From Streptomyces malachitofuscus (GTDB taxonomy: Bacteria > Actinomycetota > Actinomycetes > Streptomycetales > Streptomycetaceae), in contig NZ_BMUF01000005.1 in assembly GCF_014650055.1 (NCBI RefSeq), positions 371,330 through 435,329 of the forward strand: a DNA stretch of 64,000 nucleotides, in the 5' to 3' direction. A model generated the notes under the pieces. The model ran no database searches and had not been told where the DNA came from. It was given only the letters and a program-made list of their open reading frames with translations. Positions 43,742 through 52,952 of the stretch are shown here, in pieces. How positions within the stretch are numbered: the stretch's first letter is position 1; each line of letters begins with the position of its first letter. Made by a program: the position numbers and the translations under genes.

Positions 43742-43913
43742 GCCACCATCCCAGCCGACGCGCGCGGCCGTGTCCAGGCGGCACCGTTCTCGCGCCGAAC
43801 GGGGTGAGGTGGTCACCGGATCCAGGGGCTACCCGTCGGTAGCAATTGCTGACAAGCTGTCTACGGCGCCGGGCGGCGTCCGTTTCCGCGAGTCCCAGAC
43901 GAGGAGCACCCTC

Positions 43914-44753
43914 ATGTCCGCGACCGTCTCCTTCAAGGTCACCTCCCCCCTCGGCCCGCAGACCGTGACCCTGTCCTACGCGCGCGTGGGCCGCGGCGAA
44001 CCGCTGCTCCTGCTGCACGGCATCGGCCACCACCGCCAGGCGTGGGACCCGGTGGTGGACATCCTCGCGACCGAGCGCGAGGTGATCGCCGTGGACCTGC
44101 CCGGGTTCGGCGCCTCCCCCGCGCTGCCCGACGGCCTCGCCCACGACCTGCCCACGATGAACGCCGCGCTCGGCGCCCTGTGCGAGGCGCTGGAGCTGGA
44201 CCGGCCGCACGTGGCGGGCAACTCGCTCGGCGGTCTGCTGGCCCTGGAGCTCGGCCGCGAGCGGCTCGTCCGCTCCGTCACCGCCCTGTCCCCGGCGGGC
44301 TTCTGGACGCAGACCGAGCGGCGGTACGCCTTCGCCGTGCTGTCCGGCATGCGGCGGATCGCCGAGCGGATGCCGCTGCCGCTGGTCGAGCGCCTTGCCC
44401 GTTCCGCGGCCGGCCGGGCGGCGCTGACGAGCACCATCTACGCCCGTCCCGGGCGGCGTTCGCCGGAAGCCGTGGTCGCCGAGACGCTCGCGCTCGCCGG
44501 AGCCACCGGCTTCGCCGAGACCCTCCGCGCGGGCACCGCCGTACGGTTCACCGACGACGTGCCCGGCATCCCGGTGACCGTCGCCTGGGGCGCCCGGGAC
44601 CGGCTGCTGATCCCCCGGCAGGGTGTCCGCGCCAAGCAGATCATTCCCCGGGCGCGACTGGTCCGGCTGCCCGGCTGCGGCCATGTCCCGATGAACGACG
44701 ACCCGGCGCTGGTCGCCCGCGTCGTCCTTGACGGCAGCCGCACGACGGGCTGA
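43914..44753 (+). CDS. Alpha/beta hydrolase
   Basis: A 279-residue hydrolase: LLLLHGIGHHRQAW oxyanion region, nucleophile Ser in VAGNSLGGLLAL, acid in WGARDRLLIP, catalytic His in LPGCGHVPMNDDP. GAGGAG precedes ATG 43914. It is divergent from the SigJ-like gene and may be its target. No signal peptide; likely acts on small esters or epoxides. Confidence 0.9.
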   Translation: MSATVSFKVTSPLGPQTVTLSYARVGRGEPLLLLHGIGHHRQAWDPVVDILATEREVIAVDLPGFGASPALPDGLAHDLPTMNAALGALCEALELDRPHVAGNSLGGLLALELGRERLVRSVTALSPAGFWTQTERRYAFAVLSGMRRIAERMPLPLVERLARSAAGRAALTSTIYARPGRRSPEAVVAETLALAGATGFAETLRAGTAVRFTDDVPGIPVTVAWGARDRLLIPRQGVRAKQIIPRARLVRLPGCGHVPMNDDPALVARVVLDGSRTTG

Positions 44754-44856
44754 CGGCCACGACCGGCTGACGGCGAAGCGCCGTCCGCGGTCCGGCCGTG
44801 GGCGCCGGCCGCCGGGGCGGGGAGAGGCGACCCCTCCCGCTGCCGTGCGATCAGTT

Positions 44857-44878
44857 GTTCACTTGGGGTTTGCGTGCG
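44857..44878 (+). promoter_or_regulatory. PHO box (PhoP binding site) upstream of phoD
   Basis: Two adjacent 11-bp direct-repeat units: GTTCACTTGGG (44857-44867), an exact match to the Streptomyces unit consensus G[GT]TCAYYYR[GC]G, and GTTTGCGTGCG (44868-44878), matching 8 of 11. It lies 66 bp before the PhoD start, where an activator would act. Confidence 0.65.
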
Positions 44879-44943
44879 AGCCGCGCCGCCCGAGTAGTTG
44901 TGGCAGCGCACACTGGCCGGAATCCCTCCCTGGAGGCGCATCC

Positions 44944-46530
44944 ATGTCACACCGTCCGTTCCCCGGCCGTCGCGCCGTGCTGCGCGGCTCGCTCGCGGCC
45001 TCGGCGGCCCTGACCCTGCCCGCCGCGCTCGGCACACCGCCCGCCTTCGCCCGCTCAGGGCGCCCGCGGGCCGACTGGGGCGTGCAGGCCGGCGACGTGA
45101 CCCGTGACTCCGGGCTGGTGTGGGTGCGGTCCGACCGCCCGGCCCGGATGATCGTCGAGACGTCGGCGACCGAATCGTTCCGGCACCCGCGCCGATGGCA
45201 CGGCCCGCTGCTCGGCCCGGCCACCGACCTCACCGGCACCACCCGGCTGCGCGGACTGCCGCCCGGCGAGCAGATCCACTACCGCGTGCTGCTCGCCGAC
45301 CCCGATGACCCGCGCCGCACCGGTGAACCGGTGACCGGTACCTTCCGCACGGTGCCGGCCCGGCGGCGGGACGGTGTGCGTTTCCTGTGGTCCGGCGATC
45401 TGGCCGGTCAGGGCTGGGGCATCAACCCCGACCTGGGCGGTTACCGCATCTTCGACGCGATGGCCCGGCTCGACCCGGACTTCTTCCTGTTCAGCGGCGA
45501 CACCGTGTACGCCGACGGGCCCATCGCGGCGACCGCCGCCCTCCCGGACGGCGGCATCTGGCGGAACATCACCACCGAGGAGAAGTCCAAGGTCGCCGAG
45601 ACCCTGGCCGAGTTCCGGGGCAATTTCCGTTACAACCTGCTCGACGAGCACCTGCGCCGGTTCAACGCGCGGGTGCCGTCGATCGTGCAGTGGGACGACC
45701 ACGAGGTGCGCAACAACTGGTATCCCGGGCAGCGGATCGCGGACACCGACACCCGTTACACGGAGAAGAGCGTCGATGTCCTGGCGGCCCGGGCGCGGCG
45801 CGCGTTCGGTGAGTACTTCCCGATGTCGACACTGCGGCCGGGCACCCGCGAGGGCCGGGTGTACCGGGTGTTGCGGCAGGGGCCGCTGCTGGACGTCTTC
45901 GTGCTGGACATGCGGACGTACCGGGGTGCCAACTCCTCCGGTGACCGGACCGTCGACCCGCAGGGCATCCTGGGGCGCGAGCAACTCGACTGGCTCAAGC
46001 GGGAGCTGGCACGGTCACGGGCGGTGTGGAAGGTGATCGCCGCGGACATGCCGATCGGTCTGGTCGTCCCGGACACCACCGAGGGCCGGAGGAACATCGA
46101 GGGGGTGGCCCAGGGCGACCCGGGAGCGCCGCTGGGACGGGAACTGCAGATCGCGGAACTGCTGCGGTTCGTCAAGCACCGGCGGATCACCGGCACGGTG
46201 TGGCTGACGGCGGACGTGCACCACACGTCCGCACAGCACTACCAGCCCGGGCGGGCCGCGTTCGGTGACTTCGAGCCGTTCTGGGAGTTCGTCTCCGGAC
46301 CGCTCAACGCGGGGGCCTTCCCGGCCGTCGCGCTCGACTCCACCTTCGGTCCGGAGCGGGTGTGGGTGAAGGCTCCGAGCGCGTCGAACGTCTCACCCGC
46401 CGGCGGTTACCAGTTCTTCGGGGAGGTCGACATCGACGGCGACAGCGGGGAGCTGACGGTGCGGATGCGGGAGCAGGACGGTGCCGTGCTGTTCACCAAG
46501 ACGTTGCGGCCGGGCCTCGTCGGTCAGTAA
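44944..46530 (+). CDS. phoD: PhoD-type alkaline phosphatase, Tat-exported
   Basis: A 528-residue secreted phosphodiesterase/phosphatase. Twin-arginine signal (PGRRAVLRGSLAASAALTLP), PhoD N-terminal domain (about 42-140), and the metallophosphatase domain with LWSGDLAG, FFLFSGDTVYAD, QWDDHEVRNNW and VWLTADVHHTS. It needs Ca2+/Fe3+ and releases phosphate from phosphodiesters including teichoic-acid-like polymers. ATG 44944 after GGAGGCGC. A PHO box upstream fits induction on phosphate starvation. Confidence 0.93.
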   Translation: MSHRPFPGRRAVLRGSLAASAALTLPAALGTPPAFARSGRPRADWGVQAGDVTRDSGLVWVRSDRPARMIVETSATESFRHPRRWHGPLLGPATDLTGTTRLRGLPPGEQIHYRVLLADPDDPRRTGEPVTGTFRTVPARRRDGVRFLWSGDLAGQGWGINPDLGGYRIFDAMARLDPDFFLFSGDTVYADGPIAATAALPDGGIWRNITTEEKSKVAETLAEFRGNFRYNLLDEHLRRFNARVPSIVQWDDHEVRNNWYPGQRIADTDTRYTEKSVDVLAARARRAFGEYFPMSTLRPGTREGRVYRVLRQGPLLDVFVLDMRTYRGANSSGDRTVDPQGILGREQLDWLKRELARSRAVWKVIAADMPIGLVVPDTTEGRRNIEGVAQGDPGAPLGRELQIAELLRFVKHRRITGTVWLTADVHHTSAQHYQPGRAAFGDFEPFWEFVSGPLNAGAFPAVALDSTFGPERVWVKAPSASNVSPAGGYQFFGEVDIDGDSGELTVRMREQDGAVLFTKTLRPGLVGQ

Positions 46531-46578
46531 CGCAGTAAATCGGACAGAAGTACTCCTTTACTCATCAGTCACAGTGCG

Positions 46579-46592
46579 TTCGTGATCACGAA
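46579..46592. promoter_or_regulatory. 14-bp perfect palindrome upstream of the ACT-GNAT gene
   Basis: TTCGTGATCACGAA, perfectly symmetric, 26 bp before the likely start at 46618. Candidate operator; no recognised binding protein. Confidence 0.45.
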
Positions 46593-46617
46593 ACACGATT
46601 CCTTCACAGTGGGTTGT

Positions 46618-47916
46618 ATGAGTCGAGACATGTCCGAAGTGATGAACACCCGACACGGAGGCCCCGCGCACCGCCGGTGGCACCCGACCGGACTCGCCGC
46701 GCGGTGCACGGCGGCCTTCCAGTCTTGGTGGGCACGACGCCACGGCCACGCACCGCCGGCGCACGATACCGGCGACGCCCCTCCGCCCTCCGCCGCGGCC
46801 GGGGAGCGCGTGCTGTGGCGGATGCGCACGACGGTGAAGGACGAGCCGGGCTCGCTGGCCGCACTGTGCACGGCGCTGGCCGAGCGACGGGTCGACATCC
46901 TGAGCCTGCAGACGCATCCGCTGGGCGAGGACACCGTGGACGAGTTCCTGCTGCGCGCACCGGCGGGAACCGACCTCATCGCCGCGGTGTCGCTCGCCGG
47001 GGGCCGGGACACCTGGACCGAGCGGGCCGACGCCCACGACCTGGTGGACGCTCCGACCCGGGTGCTGGGACTGGCCGCCCGCACCGCCACGGACGCCGCC
47101 GAACTGCCGCTGGCCCTGCGTCAGCTGCTCGGGCGGTGCACCATCCGCTCCCAGCCCTCCACGCCGGCCTCCGGCGGGGCGGCGGCCGGGACGGTGCCGG
47201 CGGAGGGCTCGCTGGAGGAGACGGTGATCCGGCTGCGCGCCCCCGGAGGCGGGGTGCTCACCGTCGAGCGGCCGTATCTGCCGTTCACCCCCACCGAGTT
47301 CGCGCGGGCCCGCGCGCTGGTGGAACTCGACACCCGGCTGGGGCCGCGCATGCCGCGTGGCCGTGACGTGCTCACGCTGCCGGAGGGCCGTGACATCTCC
47401 GTGCGCCGGGCGGACACCGGCGACCTGGCCGCCGCGCGGGCGATGCACGAGCGGTGCTCCACCGAGACCCTGCGGATGCGCTACCACGGGCCGGTCGGCG
47501 ACGCGGACCGCTACCTCAACCACCTGCTGAGCCCGCGCTTCGGGCGGACACTCGTCGCGCAGACCGATGCGGGCCGCGTCGTCGCCCTCGGTCATCTGCT
47601 GTGGGACGGCGACGAGACCGAGGTCGCGCTGATCGTGGAGGACACCTGGCAGCGCAGGGGCATCGGCGCCCGGCTCCTCACCCGGCTGGTGTCGATAGCG
47701 GCCGAGGCGGGCTGCTCCCAGGTGTACGCCGTGACGCAGGCGTCCAACACCGGCATGGTCGCCGCGATGCGCGGCCTGGGCCTTCCTCTCGACTACCAGA
47801 TCGAGGAGGGCACCCTGGTCGTCACGGCCCGCCTGGACGGCGTACCGGCGCGCCGCGTGCGGGAGTCCGGCGAGGGCGTCGGCCGGTCCCCGGCACCGCG
47901 TCCGGCGACTTCATGA
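46618..47916 (+). CDS. ACT-domain plus GNAT acetyltransferase protein
   Basis: A 432-residue protein. After a basic N-terminal stretch it has an ACT domain (about 60-140, RTTVKDEPGSLAALCTALAERRVDILSLQTHPLGE) and a C-terminal GNAT domain (about 255-390, ISVRRADTGDLAAARAMHERCS, RRGIGARLLTRLVSIAAEAG). ACT domains bind amino acids, so acetylation may be controlled by one, as in the lysine acetyltransferases of actinobacteria that are regulated by Asn or Cys. The substrate is unknown. The start is uncertain (ATG 46618 or the in-frame ATG at 46630 or 46642). Confidence 0.82.
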   Translation: MSRDMSEVMNTRHGGPAHRRWHPTGLAARCTAAFQSWWARRHGHAPPAHDTGDAPPPSAAAGERVLWRMRTTVKDEPGSLAALCTALAERRVDILSLQTHPLGEDTVDEFLLRAPAGTDLIAAVSLAGGRDTWTERADAHDLVDAPTRVLGLAARTATDAAELPLALRQLLGRCTIRSQPSTPASGGAAAGTVPAEGSLEETVIRLRAPGGGVLTVERPYLPFTPTEFARARALVELDTRLGPRMPRGRDVLTLPEGRDISVRRADTGDLAAARAMHERCSTETLRMRYHGPVGDADRYLNHLLSPRFGRTLVAQTDAGRVVALGHLLWDGDETEVALIVEDTWQRRGIGARLLTRLVSIAAEAGCSQVYAVTQASNTGMVAAMRGLGLPLDYQIEEGTLVVTARLDGVPARRVRESGEGVGRSPAPRPATS

Positions 47917-47928
47917 GGTCGCGGCATC

Positions 47929-47950
47929 CGGTGACGTCATGACGTCACCG
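47929..47950. repeat. 22-bp perfect palindrome
   Basis: Fully symmetric sequence with two overlapping GACGTC cores, between the ACT-GNAT stop and its terminator. A direct repeat ACCGCGTCCGGCGAC occurs on either side, at 47895-47909 and 47947-47961. Confidence 0.6.
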
Positions 47951-47963
47951 CGTCCGGCGACGC

Positions 47964-47996
47964 GCAACGGCCCGGCGGAAACCGCCGGGCCGTTGC
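47964..47996. terminator. Bidirectional terminator
   Basis: 15-bp perfect stem (GCAACGGCCCGGCGG at 47964-47978 with complement at 47982-47996) and AAA loop, between convergent genes. Confidence 0.88.
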
Positions 47997-48012
47997 CCGT
48001 GTGCGCGGGGCC

Positions 48013-49200
48013 TCAGCTCTGAGCCAGCGCCTCCGGCCGGGCGGGATTGCCGGTCCGCTCCCCCAGGGCCGCGTCCAGGTCGGCCCACAGGTCCTCGACG
48101 TCCTCCAGGCCGACCGAGAGCCGCAGCAGCCGATCGCTGACCCCTGCGTCCCTCCGGTCGTCGGCGTCGACGATGCGGTGGCTGATGGACGCCGGGTGCT
48201 GGATGAGGGAGTCCACGCTGCCGAGGCTCACCGCCGGAGTGATCAGCCGTACCCCGGCGATCACCTCGTGCGGGTCGCCCTGCACCTCGAACGAGACCAT
48301 CGCCCCGCCGATGCTCGGGTAGTGCACCCGGGCCACGCGCGGGTCGGCGGCGAGCCGGGCGGCGAGTTCCGCGGCGTTCGCGGAGGCGGCCCGTACCCGC
48401 ACCGGCAGGGTCGACAGGCCCCGCAGCAGCAGGTAGCCGGCCAGGGGATGCAGCACGCCGCCGGTGGCGAACCGCACCTGGCGCAACTGCCCGGCGAACT
48501 CCTCGTCGCAGGCCACCACGCCCGCCAGGACGTCACCATGACCGCCGAGGTACTTGGTGGCGCTGTGCAGAACCAGCCGGGCCCCGTGCTCGGCCGGGCG
48601 CTGCAGGACCGGAGTGGCGAAGGTGTTGTCGACGAGGAGCGGCACGGAGCCGCAGGCGTGGGCGACGGCCCGCAGGTCGATCTCGGCGAGCGTGGGGTTG
48701 GCCGGGGACTCGACCAGCACCAGACCGGTGTCCGGGCGCAGCGCGTCGGCGACCCCGGCCGGGTCGGTCCAGGTCACCTCGGAGCCGAGCAGCCCGGCGG
48801 TCAGCAGATGGTCGCTGCACCCGTACAGGGGGCGTACGGCGACGACGTGCCGCAGTCCCATCGAGCCGCGCACCAGGAGCACCGCGCTGAGCGCGGCCAT
48901 GCCGCTGGCGAACGCGACCGCCGATTCGGTGCCCTCCAGCCGCGCGAGGGCCGTCTCGAACCGGGCGACGGTGGGGTTGCCGAGCCGCCCGTAGACGGGC
49001 GGGCCGTCCGGTTCGGCACCGGTGGTGGCGAACGCGTCGATGCGGGCGGCCTCCGCGCGGCTGTCGTACGAGGGGTAGGTGGTGGACAGGTCGATCGGCG
49101 GGGCGTGCAGCCCGAGTCCGGCGAGGTCGTCCCGGCCGGCGTGCACGGCCTCGGTGGCGAGTGCTCTGGTGGTGCGTCGCGTGTCCATGCCCAGGTCCAT
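48013..49200 (-). CDS. Trans-sulfuration PLP enzyme (cystathionine/methionine gamma-lyase type)
   Basis: A 395-residue Cys/Met metabolism PLP enzyme. N-terminal [28 protein letters not shown], the cofactor loop [17 protein letters not shown] and the Schiff-base Lys in [12 protein letters not shown]. The family covers cystathionine gamma-lyase, gamma-synthase and methionine gamma-lyase; the exact reaction cannot be read here. ATG 49200 is used; ATG 49188 is equally possible. Divergent from an Lrp gene that probably regulates it, as in mdeB/mdeA-like pairs. Confidence 0.88.
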   Translation of the reverse strand: MDLGMDTRRTTRALATEAVHAGRDDLAGLGLHAPPIDLSTTYPSYDSRAEAARIDAFATTGAEPDGPPVYGRLGNPTVARFETALARLEGTESAVAFASGMAALSAVLLVRGSMGLRHVVAVRPLYGCSDHLLTAGLLGSEVTWTDPAGVADALRPDTGLVLVESPANPTLAEIDLRAVAHACGSVPLLVDNTFATPVLQRPAEHGARLVLHSATKYLGGHGDVLAGVVACDEEFAGQLRQVRFATGGVLHPLAGYLLLRGLSTLPVRVRAASANAAELAARLAADPRVARVHYPSIGGAMVSFEVQGDPHEVIAGVRLITPAVSLGSVDSLIQHPASISHRIVDADDRRDAGVSDRLLRLSVGLEDVEDLWADLDAALGERTGNPARPEALAQS

Positions 49201-49260
49201 GTACCGAAGGGTGAACACCGGCCGGGGCACGAGCGCGGATTCCCGTGTTACGTTCGGCCA

Positions 49261-49752
49261 GTGGCCGAATCTGTCGTACTGGATCCGGTGGACCTTCATC
49301 TGCTGCGGCTGTTGCAGAACGACGCCCGGGCGACGTACCGGGATCTCGCCGCACAGGTCGGGGTCGCACCGTCCACCTGTCTGGACCGGGTGACCCGTCT
49401 GCGCCGCTCGGGCGTGATCCTCGGGCACCGGCTGAAGCTGGACCCGGCCAAACTGGGCCGGGGCCTGCAGGCGCTGCTCTCGGTGCAGGTCAGACCGCAC
49501 CGGCGGGAGCTGGTCGGGCCGTTCGTGGAACGGATCCGGGCGCTGCCGGAGTCGCTGACCGTGTTCCATCTGACCGGGCCCGACGACTATCTGGTGCATG
49601 TCGCGGTCGCGGACATGACGGATCTGCAGCGGCTGGTGCTCGACGAGTTCACGTCCCGGCGCGAGGTGGCGCGGGTGGAGACGCGGCTGATCTTCCAGCA
49701 GTGGGACTGCGGGCCGATACTGCCGGCTTCGCCCTCGGCTCAATCCGGGTGA
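49261..49752 (+). CDS. Lrp/AsnC-family regulator of the sulfur amino-acid lyase
   Basis: A 163-residue Lrp protein: HTH (DPVDLHLLRLLQNDARATYRD ... APSTCLDRVTRLRRSGVI) and RAM domain. GTG 49261, without a strong ribosome site. It is divergent from the gamma-lyase-type gene with 60 bp between starts, so both promoters must overlap and it is the likely local regulator, sensing methionine or a related amino acid. Confidence 0.9.
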   Translation: MAESVVLDPVDLHLLRLLQNDARATYRDLAAQVGVAPSTCLDRVTRLRRSGVILGHRLKLDPAKLGRGLQALLSVQVRPHRRELVGPFVERIRALPESLTVFHLTGPDDYLVHVAVADMTDLQRLVLDEFTSRREVARVETRLIFQQWDCGPILPASPSAQSG

Positions 49753-49784
49753 CGCGCGGCGGGCCGCGTACCAGGATGGTCCGC

Positions 49785-51473
49785 ATGTCACAGACCAACA
49801 GCGCGCTTCCCCGTCAGGTCGCCGACGCCTACGTCGACGAGCTCATCGCCCTCGATCCGGTCACCGGAACCTACCTCGGCGTCAAGGAGAGTTCCTCCCG
49901 GCTGCCCGATCTCTCGCCCGCCGGCCAGGAGGCGCTCGCCGAGCTGAACCGGGCCACGCTCGCACGGCTCGACGAGGCCGAGCGGCTGCCCGGGGCGGAC
50001 AGCGACATCGAACGCCGCTGCGCGCGCCTGCTGCGCGAGCGGCTCACCGCGGAGCTGGCCGTGCACGAGGCCGACGAGGGGCTGCGCTCGGTGGGCAATC
50101 TGGGCACGGTCGCGCACTCGGTGCGGGAGGTGTTCACCGTGACCCCGGCCGGGACGGAGGAGGACTGGGCGGCGATCGCCCAGCGGCTGCGCGCGGTCCC
50201 GGCCGCGCTGGCGGGCTACCGGGAGTCCCTCGCGCTGGGTCTGGAGCGCAAGCTGTACGCGGCGCCGCGCCCGACGGAGACGTTCATCGGCCAGCTGACC
50301 GAGTGGGCGGACACGGGCGAAGGGCGCGGCTGGTTCGAGGACTTCGCGGCCGCGGGCCCACAGGCGCTGCGCGCGGAACTGGACGAGGGCGCCCGCGCGG
50401 CGACCGCGGCCGTGGTGGAGCTGCGGGACTGGATGCGCGACGTGTACGCGCCGGCCATCGAGGGCGCGCCGAACACCGTGGGCCGGGAGCGCTACGCCCG
50501 CTGGTCCCGCTACTACAACGGCACCGACCTGGACCTGGACGAGGCGTACGCCTACGGCTGGTCCGAGTACCACCGGCTGCTCGGCGAGATGAGGAAGGAG
50601 GCCGAGAAGATCCTTCCCGGCGCCGCCACGCCGTGGGTGGCGCTGGCGCACCTGGACGAGCACGGCCGGCACATCGAGGGGGTCGACGAGGTCCGCGAGT
50701 GGCTGCAGGGCGTGATGGACCGGGCGATCGAGGCCCTGGACGGCACGCACTTCGACCTCGCCGAGCGGGTGCGGAAGGTCGAGTCGCGGATCGCCCCGGC
50801 CGGCAGCGCGGCGGCGCCGTACTACACGCCGCCTTCGGAGGACTTCTCCCGGCCGGGCTGCACCTGGCTGCCCACCATGGGACTGACCCGCTTCCCCGTC
50901 TACGACCTGGTCTCGACCTGGTACCACGAGGGCGTCCCGGGTCATCACCTCCAGCTGGCGCAGTGGGTGCACGTGGCGGAGAACCTCTCCCGCTACCAGG
51001 CCTCGGTGGGCGGGGTCAGCGCCAACGCCGAGGGCTGGGCGCTGTACGCGGAGCGGCTGATGGACGAGCTCGGGTTCCTCGCGGACGCGGAGGAGCGGCT
51101 CGGTTACCTGGACGCGCAGATGATGCGGGCGGCCCGGGTCATCGTCGACATCGGCATGCACCTGGAGCTGGAGATCCCGGCGGACTCGCCGTTCCACCCG
51201 GGCGAGCGCTGGACCCCGGAACTCGCCGAGGAGTTCTTCGGGGCGCACAGCAGCCGCCCGGCGGACTTCGTGGAGAGCGAGATGACCCGGTATCTGACCA
51301 TCCCGGGGCAGGCGATCGGCTACAAGCTCGGGGAGCGGGCGTGGCTGCTGGGCCGGGAGAACGCGCGCAAGCGGCACGGCGAAGCCTTCGATCTCAAGGC
51401 CTGGCACATGGCCGCGCTCTCCCAGGGGTCGCTGGGTCTGGACGACCTGGTGGACGAGCTGTCGGCCCTGTGA
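49785..51473 (+). CDS. DUF885-family metallopeptidase-like protein
   Basis: A 562-residue DUF885 protein. The metal site is visible as HEGVPGHHLQLAQW (about 386-399), with the Glu in ANAEGWALYAERLMDELG; these match the zinc peptidase-like family. No signal peptide, so cytosolic. It probably cleaves small peptides. ATG 49785 is used; ATG 49776 would add three residues (MVR). Confidence 0.88.
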   Translation: MSQTNSALPRQVADAYVDELIALDPVTGTYLGVKESSSRLPDLSPAGQEALAELNRATLARLDEAERLPGADSDIERRCARLLRERLTAELAVHEADEGLRSVGNLGTVAHSVREVFTVTPAGTEEDWAAIAQRLRAVPAALAGYRESLALGLERKLYAAPRPTETFIGQLTEWADTGEGRGWFEDFAAAGPQALRAELDEGARAATAAVVELRDWMRDVYAPAIEGAPNTVGRERYARWSRYYNGTDLDLDEAYAYGWSEYHRLLGEMRKEAEKILPGAATPWVALAHLDEHGRHIEGVDEVREWLQGVMDRAIEALDGTHFDLAERVRKVESRIAPAGSAAAPYYTPPSEDFSRPGCTWLPTMGLTRFPVYDLVSTWYHEGVPGHHLQLAQWVHVAENLSRYQASVGGVSANAEGWALYAERLMDELGFLADAEERLGYLDAQMMRAARVIVDIGMHLELEIPADSPFHPGERWTPELAEEFFGAHSSRPADFVESEMTRYLTIPGQAIGYKLGERAWLLGRENARKRHGEAFDLKAWHMAALSQGSLGLDDLVDELSAL

Positions 51474-51479
51474 GCCGGC

Positions 51480-52325
51480 TCAGCGCCGGAAGCCGCCCTC
51501 GGAGTCGATGACCTGTCCGGTGATCCAGCCCGCCTCGTCCGTGGCCAGCCAGGCGATGAGGCGGGCGGGGTCGTCGGGCATGCCCCAGCGGCCGGCGGGG
51601 AAGCGTGCGGCGATGGCGTCGTAGACCTCGCCGCTCAGGTAGTCCGTGTCGACCGGGCCGGGGTTGACCGTGTTCACGGTGACCGCGTGCTCGGCCAGCG
51701 CGGTCGCCAGGGAGCGGGTGATGGAGGCGAGCGCGCCCTTCTGGAGGGCGTAGGCGATCTCGCCGGGCATCCCTCCGGCGATGTCCTGCCCGGAGGTCAT
51801 CATCACCACGCGCCCGCCTTGGGTGCCGGGCGTCAGCGCCGCGCGGTGCCGGGCGTGGGCCTGGACCAGGAGCAGCACCGAGCGGGCGTCGACGGCCCAG
51901 TGCGCGTCGAGCATGGCGGCGTCGATCGTGTCGAGGTCGCCGTCGGAGCCGCTGAGGGCGTGGTTGGCGACGACGATGTCGAGCCGGCCGCCGAGCGCCG
52001 CCGCCGCGCGGGCGTGCAGTTCGGCGGGTGCCTCGGGGCCGGTGAGGTCACCGGGGCCGGCGAGCACCGTGGCGTCGGGGTCGCCGAGGGCGTCGCGGAC
52101 GGAGGCGGTCACGTCCTCGATCCGGTCGGCGCCCCAGGGCATGCCGGCGTCGTGCGGCACGTGATGGTGCAGGTAGACGCTCGCCCCGTGGGCGGCGAGC
52201 CGCCGGGCGACGGCATGGCCGATGCCGCCGCGCCGGCTGGCCCCGGTGACCAGCGCGGTCCGGCCGCGCAGGGGCAGGGGGTCGCGGCGAAGCTCTTCGG
52301 GGGCGGGATGCGGAAGCCTGGGCAT
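51480..52325 (-). CDS. Short-chain dehydrogenase/reductase
   Basis: A 281-residue SDR: the cofactor loop TALVTGASRRGGIGHAVARRLA, NNAG-equivalent VANHALSGS, catalytic Ser in VVMMTSGQD and the Tyr-Lys pair in YALQKGAL, PG motif NTVNPGPVDT. Probably an NAD(P)-dependent oxidoreductase of a small alcohol or carbonyl. The N-terminal 20 residues (MPRLPHPAPEELRRDPLPLRG broken at its last residues) are an extension before the Rossmann fold. Convergent with the DUF885 gene. Confidence 0.9.
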   Translation of the reverse strand: MPRLPHPAPEELRRDPLPLRGRTALVTGASRRGGIGHAVARRLAAHGASVYLHHHVPHDAGMPWGADRIEDVTASVRDALGDPDATVLAGPGDLTGPEAPAELHARAAAALGGRLDIVVANHALSGSDGDLDTIDAAMLDAHWAVDARSVLLLVQAHARHRAALTPGTQGGRVVMMTSGQDIAGGMPGEIAYALQKGALASITRSLATALAEHAVTVNTVNPGPVDTDYLSGEVYDAIAARFPAGRWGMPDDPARLIAWLATDEAGWITGQVIDSEGGFRR

Positions 52326-52395
52326 GATCCCCCATGATGGGGTGCGTGCCGGGCGGTCGCACACGAATATCCGCAGACCCCCGGTGCGGAACGGG

Positions 52396-52908
52396 TCAGG
52401 GCAGCGGTCGGAGCTGGACCAGGACCAGCCAGGTCTCCGGGCCGGGCTGCGCTTCGGCCGCGCGGACCGCGTAGCGGCCGGGGGCGAGGGCGAGGCGCAC
52501 GTGGTCGGTGCCCGTGGAGCCGGTACCGGGCCAGGCCGCGTCGAACAGGACGACCGTGCCCGGCACCTTCCACTGCACCTCGGGCTGCCACCGCGCGGTG
52601 TGCAGCGCCGCCGGGACGCTCGCCAGCAGCTCCGCCTCGGAGTTCCCGGCGATCCACCGGACGAGGGTGCCGTGCTCGGGGAGGAAGGCGGTGGCGGCGG
52701 GCTCGTCGCCGAGGACCAGGGCGGCGGCGTCGCCGACCGGGAGGAGCCCGACGAGTCCGTCCACCTCGCAGGCCCGGTCGTAGTCCGAGGCCGTCTCCTC
52801 GCCGTCGGCGCCCGTCCAGAACGGCAGTACGGTCTCCGGCACCGCGATGAGCGGTCCACCGCCCGACTCCACCCACTCGACCGTGCCCCGTTCCGCGTAT
52901 CGCACCAT
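52396..52908 (-). CDS. Imm21-family immunity protein, orphan
   Basis: A 170-residue protein matching the Imm21 family as I recall it: WVESGGGPLIAVPETVLPFW near the N-terminus, SDYDRACEVDGLVGLLPVGDAAALVLGDEP, TAFLPEHGTLVRW and VVLFDAAWPG. Imm21 proteins accompany polymorphic toxins in contact-dependent systems. No toxin or secretion gene lies nearby, so it may protect against toxins of other strains or have been retained for another role. Confidence 0.82.
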   Translation of the reverse strand: MVRYAERGTVEWVESGGGPLIAVPETVLPFWTGADGEETASDYDRACEVDGLVGLLPVGDAAALVLGDEPAATAFLPEHGTLVRWIAGNSEAELLASVPAALHTARWQPEVQWKVPGTVVLFDAAWPGTGSTGTDHVRLALAPGRYAVRAAEAQPGPETWLVLVQLRPLP

Positions 52909-52952
52909 GGCGCAGAACCTACCGGGTCGACACGCTTACCGGAGCCGCGGGT

